Shown here piece after piece: positions 54,122-62,551 of a stretch of 64,000 bases of DNA (its first letter is position 1; every line of letters begins with the position of its first letter). Both the position numbers and the translations under genes were made by a program. The notes beneath the pieces were generated by a model. The model ran no database searches. It had not been told where the DNA came from and saw only the letters and a program-made list of their open reading frames with translations. Origin of the DNA: Tunturiibacter gelidiferens (GTDB lineage: Bacteria > Acidobacteriota > Terriglobia > Terriglobales > Acidobacteriaceae); assembly GCF_014201335.1 (NCBI RefSeq), contig NZ_JACHEB010000007.1, forward strand, positions 241,357 through 305,356. Direction: 5' to 3'.

Positions 54122-54796
54122 ATGTCTCGTTCAACCCGTCGCGTGATCCCGGCCCTTGCTGCATCTCTCATCTTCACACTCTCTGCTCCCCTCATCGCTC
54201 AGGAACCCGCCCCCGCGGCCAACCAGACATGGTCGCAGGAAGACACCCTCCGAATCGTCAAAGAGGTTCAGCAAAAGCTCGCCAATCTCACCACCTATGG
54301 CGTCTTCGACTGGCTCACCTTCGGCATCAAAGGAAAGACCCTCATCCTCAGGGGCTACGCCTCCCGCCCCGTTTTGAAGAGTGACGCCGAAAACGCCGTC
54401 AAAAAGATCCAGGGCATCGACTCGATCGACAACGAGATCGAGGTCCTTCCCTTATCTCCCATGGACGATCGCATCCGCGCCGCCGTATACAACAACATCT
54501 ACACCCAGCCTTCGCTGCGCAAATATAACGCCAACCAGGGCAGCATTGGCCGCGCCATCGGACCCGGCGCCGGCATCGCCCTCGCCGCCGGCGGCATCAC
54601 CAACACGCCACCCATGGGCTACCACGCCATCCATATCATCGTGAAGAACGGCAACGTCACCCTCTACGGCGTCGTTCTCAACCAGTCCGACTCCGCCATC
54701 GCAGGCATGCAGGCCAACTCAACCCCCGGCACCTTCAGCGTCGACAACGACCTCATCGTCCAGGGCTCTGCCGCCAAACCAAAAGCAGCCAAGTAA
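54122..54796 (+). CDS. Exported BON-domain protein
   Basis: A 224-residue protein with a signal peptide (ending LIAQ) and GGAG six bases before the ATG. Two BON domains are visible: TLRIVKEVQQKLANL...LRGYASRP...VEKKIQGID-type (about 35-100) and IRAAVYNNIYTQPSL...YHAIHIIVKNGNVTLYGVVL (about 115-205), each with the GxVxLxG turn in some form. BON proteins bind phospholipid or stabilise the envelope during stress. A strong hairpin follows 18 bases after the stop. Confidence 0.88.
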   Translation: MSRSTRRVIPALAASLIFTLSAPLIAQEPAPAANQTWSQEDTLRIVKEVQQKLANLTTYGVFDWLTFGIKGKTLILRGYASRPVLKSDAENAVKKIQGIDSIDNEIEVLPLSPMDDRIRAAVYNNIYTQPSLRKYNANQGSIGRAIGPGAGIALAAGGITNTPPMGYHAIHIIVKNGNVTLYGVVLNQSDSAIAGMQANSTPGTFSVDNDLIVQGSAAKPKAAK

Positions 54797-54814
54797 GGTC
54801 CACATCTCATCAAC

Positions 54815-54848
54815 GCAGGGAGCCGGTGCATCAAACCGGCTCCCCTGC
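54815..54848. terminator. Strong hairpin terminator between convergent genes
   Basis: GCAGGGAGCCGG and CCGGCTCCCCTGC pair around a 9-base loop. There is no long T-run, but the hairpin is GC-rich and sits between convergent genes, so it may serve both directions. Confidence 0.65.
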
Positions 54849-54900
54849 GCTTATAAGAACTGAAGTTTTTACCTCGAGCGATCACCGCACATTCAGCAGG

Positions 54901-55314
54901 CTAATTCGTTCGCTCTCCCTGGAACGAACCCGTCCCTCCACGATCGTGGAAGTTGCCATTGTAGGTATTCCCCTGAACCACGCCTTCGACTCGCGGCCCA
55001 TCCACCCTGCCCCGAAAAGTCAAAACATCGCGAGTCTTCGTTCGAACGACCAGATGCTGGTTATCGATCGTGCCTTCGACCCCGCCAGACTGGTTCGGCC
55101 CCTTGAAATGCCCGGAGATCACATTACCCTTCTGCTGTAGTTCAAGAAACTTCGAAGAGGTACTTCCGTTCGGATCCTTGCAGTACAAAGTCCACTTCCC
55201 TGCGACGTTGGCCGGCTGCTGCTCCGCCGGCGGCTGCTGCGCAAATAAAAAACTACCGCCGAAGATCATCAAAGCAAAACAAAACACCAATGTCCTTAAG
55301 CCGTATCTCTTCAC
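54901..55314 (-). CDS. Small exported protein, beta-rich, unknown function
   Basis: A 137-residue protein. The start is the GTG at 55314, five bases after AGGAGG; the open frame to 55374 has a Cys-rich, non-signal N-terminus. The signal peptide (ending FLFAQQ) is followed by about 110 residues predicted as a small antiparallel barrel, with repeated turn motifs (GHFKGPNQSGGVEGTID, GRVDGPRVEGVVQG, GNFHDRGGTGSFQG), resembling lipocalin-like periplasmic proteins. The single Cys is in LYCKDPNG. No function can be assigned. Confidence 0.72.
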   Translation of the reverse strand: MKRYGLRTLVFCFALMIFGGSFLFAQQPPAEQQPANVAGKWTLYCKDPNGSTSSKFLELQQKGNVISGHFKGPNQSGGVEGTIDNQHLVVRTKTRDVLTFRGRVDGPRVEGVVQGNTYNGNFHDRGGTGSFQGERTN

Positions 55315-55460
55315 TACATCCTCCTGGCAACGCGACAGCATACAAAATCTACAGCAATTCCCGAACTCTTTCATCCTTTAACCTCAGCGAAGATAAATGG
55401 CGGGATAAAATCCTCGTCGAATCCCGAGTTCGAACCTCAGGATTGAATCACCGGATTGCA

Positions 55461-56687
55461 ATGAAGCGGTTCATCGAAAGGACACTCGCGGCTATGCCAA
55501 CACCAACACCTCAAGGCCCCATCGGCCGCTCCCTTACCCGGCGAACCCTCCTCCGCAATCTAGCCCTCACCGCCGCAGCCGTCCCTCTCCCCAAACTCAT
55601 AGCCCAACCGCAATACGGCGGCTCCAACGGCCAACAACGCGGCGAGATGGGCCGCATCGCCGGAGCCTTCCGCCAACAATTCTCCGTCCCTGCCACCTCC
55701 ATCGCCATCTCCCGCAACGGCCAGTTCGTCTACGATCAATCTATCGGCATGGCCGACCGCCAACACCTCGTCCAGGCCCAGCAGGACAGCCTCTTCCGCA
55801 TCGCCTCCCTCTCGATACCCATCACCTCCGTCACCATCTTCTCCCTCATCGAACAAGGCAAGCTCAAGCTCACCGACAAGGTCTTCGGCCCCTCCGCCAT
55901 CTTCGGCATCAAGTACGGCAAGCCGCCCTACAAGCAGTACATCGCCGACATCACCGTCGACCATCTCCTCACCCACACCTGCGGCGGTTGGGCCGCCGAC
56001 GCCACCGACCCCATGATGCACAACGACGGCTGGGACCAAACCAAACTCATCACCGAAACCATCGCCAACCAGCCCCTCACCAATCCGCCCGGCACGAACT
56101 GGGCCTTCTCGAACTTCGGCTACTGCATCCTCGGCCGCGTCATCGAGCAGGTCACAGGACAGCCCTACCAGTCCTACGTTCAAGCCAGTATCCTCGCCCC
56201 CTGCGGCATCACCACCATGCAGATCGCCAAAAACAAAGAGAGCCAGCGCGCACCCAACGAGGTCGTCTACTTCGGCCAGTACTCCGAAGACCCCTACAAG
56301 CTCAACATCACCCGCATGGACTCAGACGCCGGCTGGATCGCCTCCTCCACGCAGCTCGTCCAGTTCCTCAACCACGTCGCCGGCGCGCCCAACATCCCAG
56401 CCCTCCTCAAGCCCGCAACCATCCAGCTCATGACCACCCCCGCCTCCGCCTACCCACCCGGAGACGCACGCTACGCCCGCGGCTGGATGGTTCGCAACAA
56501 CGGAGCCGGCCCCTGGTGGCATAGCGGCAGTCTCCCCGGAACCACCACCATCATGGTTCGCACCCCAACCGGATTCTGCTGGGCTGCCCTCGCCAACACG
56601 CGCACCCAACCCGACAACGAAATCAACACAGCCATCGATCAAATGATGTGGAACATGGTCCACACCGTCCCTTCCTGGAACGCTTGA
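55461..56687 (+). CDS. Beta-lactamase-fold serine hydrolase lacking two catalytic residues
   Basis: A 408-residue protein of the class C/esterase branch with a twin-arginine-like signal (LTRRTLLRNLALT). The ATG at 55461 or 55494 may be the start. The family's SxxK motif reads S116-L-S-I119, with Ile (codon ATA) in place of the general-base Lys; the YxN motif reads F216-S-N218, with Phe in place of Tyr. The third motif, H354-S-G, is intact, as is the rest of the fold (HLLTHTCGGW-type turn, GWDQTKLI). With Lys and Tyr both gone, ordinary acyl-serine chemistry is unlikely; a binding or regulatory role is possible. It ends three bases before the convergent phosphatase gene. Confidence 0.85.
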   Translation: MKRFIERTLAAMPTPTPQGPIGRSLTRRTLLRNLALTAAAVPLPKLIAQPQYGGSNGQQRGEMGRIAGAFRQQFSVPATSIAISRNGQFVYDQSIGMADRQHLVQAQQDSLFRIASLSIPITSVTIFSLIEQGKLKLTDKVFGPSAIFGIKYGKPPYKQYIADITVDHLLTHTCGGWAADATDPMMHNDGWDQTKLITETIANQPLTNPPGTNWAFSNFGYCILGRVIEQVTGQPYQSYVQASILAPCGITTMQIAKNKESQRAPNEVVYFGQYSEDPYKLNITRMDSDAGWIASSTQLVQFLNHVAGAPNIPALLKPATIQLMTTPASAYPPGDARYARGWMVRNNGAGPWWHSGSLPGTTTIMVRTPTGFCWAALANTRTQPDNEINTAIDQMMWNMVHTVPSWNA

Positions 56688-56689
56688 AA

Positions 56690-58786
56690 CTATGACATAG
56701 CAGTCCGAGTCAGATAGATCACGCTAACGTCATCCTCCTGTCCAAACTCCTGCGCTGCACTCGCAATCTCCGCGGCGGTACGTGCCGTCTGTAAGAGTTC
56801 CGCCACCCGCTCGAAGCCGAATAGCTGCCTGTTCGCGTCGGTGGCCTCGATGACACCATCCGACACCAGCACCAGAGTGTCACCCTCTACCAGTTGGAAT
56901 CGCATTAGCGAAGGCTCCGCGCCATCCACCATCCCGAGAGGCAAAGCGCCCTCCATAGCAATCATCTCCTTGTTTCGATACGGAGGCACATGCCCGGCAT
57001 TGGCCAACACCACTTCGCCGTCTCTGGCGATGGTGAGCGCAAGACAGGTGGCCTGAGCGTCGTTACGCCCAAGCAGCCTCTTATTCAACACTCGAAGAAT
57101 TAGATCCGGATCCGCGCAGACATCGGCCGCCGTCCGAATCGCCCCAATCAGAAGTGAAACCATCATGCCCGCCTTCAAACCTTTGCCGGTCACGTCGCCG
57201 GCAACGATCAGCAAGCTCCCATCCACTCTATTTGGAATGATCTGAAAGAAGTCTCCACCCACCTCGCGCGCAGGCCGATACTCGCTCTCGATCAGAAGCC
57301 CTGGCAGCGTCAGCCGTGCCTCCGGCAGAATGACCTGCTGTACCTCCTGTGCCTGCTTCACGTCAAGAGCCATCAGACGCTGCCGCTCCAAGGACCGTAA
57401 TAATCGCCGCAGCAGAAGCAATGTAAGAGTCACTACCAAGGCAACATCTATGACTTGCCACATCGTGAAGCCCACGCCAAAGGGATACCAAAAGAAAGGA
57501 ACGTTCAAACTAACCAACTCGGGTGCCCAAAGCCCAACCCCGAAGAGGATAACGGCGGGCAAGACCAGCCAGCCCTCGACGCCCTGTCGTCGAATCCCCT
57601 GAACAACGATCCAGATCAGAGTCGAGAATAAGAGCAGCCGGGAAACAACATCCGCGACATAGAAGGCGGCTGTAACTGAGGTGGGTGCGGAAATAACCGA
57701 TGTCGATCCGGCAAATAAGGTCGAAATCAGGTTCAGCGCTGCTAAACCAAACACAGCGAACCGTAACCAGGCAGGTCGTGGTCGCCCAAACCACACCCAC
57801 CAGACCATCAACCATCCTGCGTAAATGAATGAATTAATAACATCAGTCATCCAGGTCCACGTGATGCCGTTGAGGTTTATCCAGCTAACTGCACTATGCA
57901 GCGCTTCAACGACAGCTCGGAGGAGAAATACACTTCCAATCCAGAGATAGACCGAGTCGGAGCGGTCAACCAATCTAAGACTGAATAGCAGTAGCGCCAG
58001 CGCGACGAATCCGACAGCGAAGGCGGCATTGGATCCAGTCGAAAGTACCCGTGCCAGCCAATCTAACTTGTACACATCCCAAATGGCGTCCTCACTGCCT
58101 AATACGGGCGCGGTGTGAAAACCACCCGCATCTGGTGAGCCGACCAAAGTCGTCGGGTCCATCCACATCCGAAAGGCAAGCACAAGGGAGGTGGCAGATG
58201 TGCGGGAGGTTCCCACCTGCGGCAAAGAGTCCTGCGAGATAGAAAAAAACATCGGTTTGGTAACGCCGGCCGTCGGCGTCTTACCGCTAAAGTCGCCGAA
58301 ACCGCCCATTAGTGCGCCATTGGCGAAAAGCTGGTAACCATCGTCCACAGCGGTGGGCCCGGCGAGAGCCACGCGCGTCTCGGGCCGTTCAATCAGTCCA
58401 ACGTGTATGCGATACCACGCGTAACCCGCATACCCTGGATGTCCTCTCCCAGTCCAGCCCGGCACTGAGTTTGGCGATCCAAATACTGAAGGAGGCGTTC
58501 CCGGCTTATGCCTAAGATCCACCGTCTCCCACTGCGAATCGTCAAACCCAGCCTCCGCCCAGAGTGGTTTACCCGTCACAGGATCAAGCGGCGAATCGCC
58601 AACATGAAACTTCCACGGCCCATACAACGGCACCTTGGCCCGCCCCAAAGAGATGACCGCAACATCATCCCGTTCTGTTGGCGGACTCGGTGGACGCTGC
58701 CGAGGTGCACTGATCTTGGCCGAAGCCACGAGGGCAAGTGCCCACATCGCAGAGACGCAAATCAAGGTGCGGAATGAACGAATCAA
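56690..58786 (-). CDS. SpoIIE-type phosphatase with periplasmic sensor and membrane domain
   Basis: A 698-residue protein; the TTG at 58786 follows GAGGT. After a signal segment, residues 45-215 resemble the jelly-roll sugar-binding domain found in 7TMR-DISM sensors and in GH2 enzymes (GPWKFHVGD, FDDSQWETVDL, GYAWYRIHV). Seven or eight membrane helices fill about 245-450. The cytoplasmic end is a PP2C-like SpoIIE domain with VGGDFFQII, AGDVTGKGLKAGM, SDGVIEA and EDDVSVIY, which include the metal-binding Asp residues. Such phosphatases act on anti-anti-sigma factors, and an ECF sigma operon lies just upstream, though no STAS protein is in the window. Confidence 0.9.
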   Translation of the reverse strand: MIRSFRTLICVSAMWALALVASAKISAPRQRPPSPPTERDDVAVISLGRAKVPLYGPWKFHVGDSPLDPVTGKPLWAEAGFDDSQWETVDLRHKPGTPPSVFGSPNSVPGWTGRGHPGYAGYAWYRIHVGLIERPETRVALAGPTAVDDGYQLFANGALMGGFGDFSGKTPTAGVTKPMFFSISQDSLPQVGTSRTSATSLVLAFRMWMDPTTLVGSPDAGGFHTAPVLGSEDAIWDVYKLDWLARVLSTGSNAAFAVGFVALALLLFSLRLVDRSDSVYLWIGSVFLLRAVVEALHSAVSWINLNGITWTWMTDVINSFIYAGWLMVWWVWFGRPRPAWLRFAVFGLAALNLISTLFAGSTSVISAPTSVTAAFYVADVVSRLLLFSTLIWIVVQGIRRQGVEGWLVLPAVILFGVGLWAPELVSLNVPFFWYPFGVGFTMWQVIDVALVVTLTLLLLRRLLRSLERQRLMALDVKQAQEVQQVILPEARLTLPGLLIESEYRPAREVGGDFFQIIPNRVDGSLLIVAGDVTGKGLKAGMMVSLLIGAIRTAADVCADPDLILRVLNKRLLGRNDAQATCLALTIARDGEVVLANAGHVPPYRNKEMIAMEGALPLGMVDGAEPSLMRFQLVEGDTLVLVSDGVIEATDANRQLFGFERVAELLQTARTAAEIASAAQEFGQEDDVSVIYLTRTAMS

Positions 58787-58917
58787 CTAAGACCTCGTTC
58801 GAAGTGCAGCCACTGGACGCACTATACCAAGCAAACCGCAGCCACTCTCTCACGTCAGTCATCATCAGAAAACCTGTCAAGCCCCCTAGTCGCAAATCCC
58901 CGCGCCAATCCTGAAGA

Positions 58918-59225
58918 TTCGCGTGGCGTATGAGTTATGCTCCAACCGCTATACTGAATACAGTGAATAAAAGCCCGGCGAAGCCGAGGCTTTTTCCATT
59001 CGGAGGGATATATACGACGGACTAACGAGTTGTCAGACAAACAGAGAGGGTCACAAATGAGTCCCGACCGCGCAAATCGAGCATCAGCATAGTGGCAATA
59101 CCCCGCTAACCTCTTTAGAAAGACGAATTTGGACGTAACCCCTTTCGATGGACGAATTTGCAGCTCATCGTAGGGCGTATATTAATGATAATAAATGACT
59201 TACGCGCTGGCAACCAGGGGGGGGG
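58918..59225 (-). repeat. Conserved intergenic element, copy 2
   Basis: This copy has CGCGTGGCGTATGAGTT (58920-58936), TATACT after the same 13-base spacing (58950-58955), a terminator-like hairpin with AAAAGCC and GGCTTTT arms (58969-58994), the tandem AATTTG units with ACGAATTTGGACG (starting 59123), ACTTAC (59199-59204) and a run of nine G (59217-59225). The order and orientation match copy 1 at 20721, but about 100 bases separate the hairpin from the tandem units here against 14 there. It ends 12 bases from the stop of the LytTR gene. The remaining bases of the 450-base gap (58787-59236) show no gene. Confidence 0.7.
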
Positions 59226-59236
59226 TACCCCACAGC

Positions 59237-60025
59237 CTACAGGTTGAAGAGCTCCCGCAACCGTTTCGTCTGCGACCGGCTCACCGGAATCTCAGTCTTC
59301 TGGGCATCGTCCATACGTAACTGGTAGCTCGACTTGAACCACGGCACCACCTCCCGTATGTGCTGAATATTCACCACATACGACCGGTGCGCTCTCCAGA
59401 ACGTCTCCGGATCGAGCTGATCCATCAGTTCCTCCAGCGTCCGGCAGTTCGACTGACCCTCAACCGCCCGCGTCACGACGCTGATCGTGCCCTCTTCGAT
59501 CGACGCGAAACAGATCTCGCGCTGATCCACCAACAGCAACCGGCTCTGCGCCCGGACAATTACCTTGCCTGAGTTAGCCTTCGGCGCCTGCGTCTGCTCC
59601 TCGACCAGTCGCAGCAGCGCATCCAGCTTCGCATCGCTGGCGGACTCCACCGGAGCCACCCGCCGCGCCTGTGCCTTTTCAATCGTCTGCATCACCCGCT
59701 TCCGATCGAAAGGCTTCAGCAGGTAATCCACCGCATTCACCTCGAATGCGCGAACCGCATATTGGTTGAACGCAGTAGCAAACACCACCTGAGGCATCGG
59801 AACCTTACGGTCCAGCAGCTTCTTCAGCACGCCAAAGCCGTCCAGACCAGGCATCTGAACATCCAGAAACACCAGGTCCGGCTTATGCATCCGAATCAGC
59901 TCTACAGCCTCAATACCATTGGTTCCCTGCGCGAGAACCTCGACCCCACCCGCGCGCTCGAGCAGATACTGCAGCTCCTGCCTAGCCAAAGGTTCGTCGT
60001 CGATGATAAGTGCAGTCAGTGACAT
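59237..60025 (-). CDS. LytTR-family response regulator
   Basis: A 262-residue regulator. The receiver has acidic D9/D10, phosphate acceptor D55 (LVFLDVQMPG) and the Lys of YLLKPF. The LytTR DNA-binding domain (about 155-262) includes FWRAHRSYVVNIQHI and ends PVSRSQTKRLRELFNL. It is the fourth gene of an operon led by an ECF sigma factor, eight bases after the zinc-ribbon membrane protein. No LytS-type kinase is encoded nearby, so its phosphodonor is unknown. Confidence 0.93.
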   Translation of the reverse strand: MSLTALIIDDEPLARQELQYLLERAGGVEVLAQGTNGIEAVELIRMHKPDLVFLDVQMPGLDGFGVLKKLLDRKVPMPQVVFATAFNQYAVRAFEVNAVDYLLKPFDRKRVMQTIEKAQARRVAPVESASDAKLDALLRLVEEQTQAPKANSGKVIVRAQSRLLLVDQREICFASIEEGTISVVTRAVEGQSNCRTLEELMDQLDPETFWRAHRSYVVNIQHIREVVPWFKSSYQLRMDDAQKTEIPVSRSQTKRLRELFNL

Positions 60026-60033
60026 GCTCGCAA

Positions 60034-60582
60034 CTAGTCACTATATACGCGCAACCGCGCCGGCGCCTGATCCTGCGCAAGATCGTGCCCACACTGCGTA
60101 CAGTACACATCCGTAATCTGCACCCCGCGGAAGCAGCGTCCACATACAGGAGCCAGCTGAAACTGACACTGCGGACAGAAGTGCACGCTCGAGGTGATCT
60201 CCGTGCTGCAATGCGGACAAGGCATCAGCATCGGTTGCCGCAAGAGGAAGTACACGACAGCCCCGATTCCGCCCGGCAGCACCACCACGATCAGCATCCA
60301 CAATCCAGCCGGCATTCGCCGCCGCCGAACGTCGCGGCTCACATAACCCACCAGGAGAACATAGCTGGCAAACGCCGTCCCCCACGAGTACCCCATCAGC
60401 AGCCGCATCGGCAGCAACTCATGCTTGTTATGAGGCAGCACATGATGAAACAGATACTGCACCGCACCGAACACCAAGATGGCCAGCACCACCGACCACG
60501 TCGGTATCATGCTCAGCTCATCCTCACCTTCTGTCAGGGAAACCTGCGATCGATCCGAACCCTGGCTCCAAAATCTCATCAT
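60034..60582 (-). CDS. Membrane protein with double zinc ribbon
   Basis: A 182-residue protein with three membrane helices (about 25-45, 60-80, 92-112; the last resembles the PLDc_N-type helical hairpin) and a C-terminal double zinc ribbon made of CPHC, CPQC, CGRC and CTQC. The ribbons probably face the cytoplasm. It overlaps the upstream small membrane protein by 4 bases. Position between a sigma factor and a response regulator suggests a part in that signalling unit, but no domain proves it. Confidence 0.82.
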   Translation of the reverse strand: MMRFWSQGSDRSQVSLTEGEDELSMIPTWSVVLAILVFGAVQYLFHHVLPHNKHELLPMRLLMGYSWGTAFASYVLLVGYVSRDVRRRRMPAGLWMLIVVVLPGGIGAVVYFLLRQPMLMPCPHCSTEITSSVHFCPQCQFQLAPVCGRCFRGVQITDVYCTQCGHDLAQDQAPARLRVYSD

Positions 60583-60965
60583 CCAGCCACCTCGCGCTTA
60601 CGGGTACGGCGAAACAGCACCAAAGCGAGCAAAGCCATCGACACAGGCAAAAACCACAAACAGAGAACAAGAAACTGGTTACTCGCATCCGGAACGCCGT
60701 TCGGTGTCACCTCGTAGGCATCCAGCACGTTCCAGACAGCAGTGCAAATAATAACGAAGAGTGAGGAACAAATCGCGAGCGGAGCCCACAAACTCCGAAT
60801 TCGACTACGCCGCACCGCAAGCATCATCGCTCGCTCCCGCACCACGCGATGAGTTCGATTGACCACCGACGCTCGAGCCCCAATATTGCGAGCTCCTCCC
60901 AAAGCCTCCTGATGAGACGTCCTGGAATAGTCCTGCGAAGAGGAATTGTCGCGAGCCTCGCTCAT
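60579..60965 (-). CDS. Small two-helix membrane protein, possible anti-sigma partner
   Basis: A 128-residue protein from ATG 60965, which shares ATGA with the sigma factor stop; the frame reaches to 60989. The N-terminal 65 residues are polar, basic and probably cytoplasmic. Two membrane helices follow (LWAPLAICSSLFVIICTAVW and FLVLCLWFLPVSMALLALVLF) with a short loop between. It lacks the HxxxCxxC motif of classical zinc anti-sigma factors, so an anti-sigma role is only suggested by its place directly behind the sigma gene. Confidence 0.75.
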   Translation of the reverse strand: MSEARDNSSSQDYSRTSHQEALGGARNIGARASVVNRTHRVVRERAMMLAVRRSRIRSLWAPLAICSSLFVIICTAVWNVLDAYEVTPNGVPDASNQFLVLCLWFLPVSMALLALVLFRRTRKREVAG

Positions 60966-61702
60966 AACTCGACCTCCGCCGAGTGACAAGAAGAGCGAAG
61001 TCGCTCCATCTCCGGCCTCAACGCCACCAGTCCGCGATACAACCTCGACTTTACCGTCGATAGAGGCGCACGAGTTACATTTGCGATCTCCTCCAAGGAG
61101 AGTTCTTCATAGAATCGAAGGACTAGAACCTCTCTGTAGCTAGGCTCGAGCCTCAGCATCGCCTCACTGATCTCAGCGCCGTTTTCACGAGATTGAAACT
61201 GATCTAGAGGAGAAGGTTCGGATATTGCCACCTCAAATGGGCGTTCGTCCTCCTTACCCTCACGCATCTCGTCGAGGCTGGCCATCACGCGCTTTCGCGA
61301 CAGGTCGATCACCAGATTTCGAGCAATGGTAAAGAGCCACGTGTCGAATCGCGCCTTCCCGTTGTACTGTGCTCCCCTCAGGAGGACCCGCATCCACGTC
61401 TCCTGGAAGAGATCCTCGGCAACCTCACGCTTGCCTGTAAGGAAAATTAGATATCGCAGAAGGCGATGCTGATAAAGCTCAATGAGGGTGTCCAGAAGTT
61501 CCGGGTTTTGCTTCTTAAGTCCTTGGGCAATCGCTGCGTTTTCGTTCGAGGCTTGGGCAGCGAGCGCCGAGGTTAGCGAGATGGAACCATTCTGCACACT
61601 GCTAGAGACGTTCTTTCGGCCTGACAAGACTCGATATTTGTTGACTCGGTCCAAAAAAGATTCCTTCGAGAGACGCCAACCGTCTCGCCCGCCTACCGCC
61701 AT
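60962..61702 (-). CDS. ECF-type RNA polymerase sigma factor
   Basis: A 246-residue sigma factor. Region 2 is clear (YLIFLTGKREVAEDLFQE, then WLFTIARNLVIDLSRKR) and region 4 has LEPSYREVLVLRFYEELS and the HTH LEEIANVTRAPLSTVKSRL. It has an N-terminal extension of about 60 residues before region 2, longer than the usual ECF. The four genes 61702 to 59237 overlap or nearly touch and form one operon. The first gene, this sigma factor, is divergent from rlmB with 60 bases between them. Confidence 0.93.
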   Translation of the reverse strand: MAVGGRDGWRLSKESFLDRVNKYRVLSGRKNVSSSVQNGSISLTSALAAQASNENAAIAQGLKKQNPELLDTLIELYQHRLLRYLIFLTGKREVAEDLFQETWMRVLLRGAQYNGKARFDTWLFTIARNLVIDLSRKRVMASLDEMREGKEDERPFEVAISEPSPLDQFQSRENGAEISEAMLRLEPSYREVLVLRFYEELSLEEIANVTRAPLSTVKSRLYRGLVALRPEMERLRSSCHSAEVEL

Positions 61703-61762
61703 TACTCTTCAGTCATTCTAAGGCCTGGCCTCTTTTCTCGGGCTGGGCGGTAGACTTGAAGG

Positions 61763-62551
61763 ATGGAAGTTCTTTATGGGCTGCACCCGGTCGAGGAGGC
61801 TATTCGGGCGGGGGGGCGGCAGCTTGACCATGTTAGTGTTGCCCGGGAGCGGCGGGATGAGCGGCTGGAGAGGCTGATCGAGCTGTGCCGGACGGCTGGG
61901 GTTCGGGTGTCTCTGGAGTCTCGGGACCAGTTGACCCGGTTGGCGAGGACGGATGCTCATCAGGGAGTGCTTGCTGTGGTTCGGGAGCGGAAGTTCCTGG
62001 GGATCGAGGACCTGCTGGCTCCGAAGGCGGAGGGACAACACAGGTTCTTCCTGGCGCTCGATGGCGTTGAGGATCCGCATAACCTCGGGGCGCTGCTGCG
62101 GACCGCGGATGGAGCGGGCGTTGATGGGGTGATTCTGCCGGAGCGGCGTTCCGCTCCGGTGACGGCGACGGTGGCGAAGACATCGGCTGGAGCGTCGGAG
62201 CATGTGAGGATTGCTCGGGTGACGAACCTGGTTCGCGCGCTGGAGCAGATGAAGCAGAAGCATGTCTGGGTGCTTGGGCTGGATGAGCGCGGAACGCCGG
62301 ATTACACCGAGTATGACTTCAAGAGTGATTGTGTTCTGGTGCTGGGGCGCGAAGGCGCTGGATTGCACGATCTGGTGAAGAAGACCTGCGATCATCTGCT
62401 GCGGATTCCGATGGCGGGACAAGTGTCCTCGCTGAACGTGTCGGTTGCGGGCGCGGTCGTGATGTATGAGGCGATGCGACAGCGCCGTCAACCTGCAGCT
62501 CCGCCGGCCGCACGAAAGCCTTTGAAAGAACGTAAGGGATTGGGATCTTGA
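61763..62551 (+). CDS. rlmB: 23S rRNA (guanosine-2'-O)-methyltransferase, RlmB type
   Basis: A 262-residue SpoU-family methyltransferase. It has the N-terminal substrate-binding domain (MEVLYGLHPVEEAIRAG) and the knotted SPOUT domain with its three motifs: NLGALLRTADGAG, LVLGREGAGL and IPMAGQVSSLNVSVAGAV. RlmB-type enzymes methylate the ribose of G2251 in 23S rRNA. A TAGACT hexamer stands six bases before the ATG, so the message may be leaderless. The stop overlaps a TTG start of the next gene by 4 bases. Codons here end mostly in G, unlike other plus-strand genes in the window, which favour C. Confidence 0.9.
   Translation: MEVLYGLHPVEEAIRAGGRQLDHVSVARERRDERLERLIELCRTAGVRVSLESRDQLTRLARTDAHQGVLAVVRERKFLGIEDLLAPKAEGQHRFFLALDGVEDPHNLGALLRTADGAGVDGVILPERRSAPVTATVAKTSAGASEHVRIARVTNLVRALEQMKQKHVWVLGLDERGTPDYTEYDFKSDCVLVLGREGAGLHDLVKKTCDHLLRIPMAGQVSSLNVSVAGAVVMYEAMRQRRQPAAPPAARKPLKERKGLGS

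Noticed and set aside
61703..61762. Replication origin at the strand-composition switch
   Set aside because: The gap is only 60 bases, with no DnaA boxes, AT-rich tract, dnaA or dnaN nearby.
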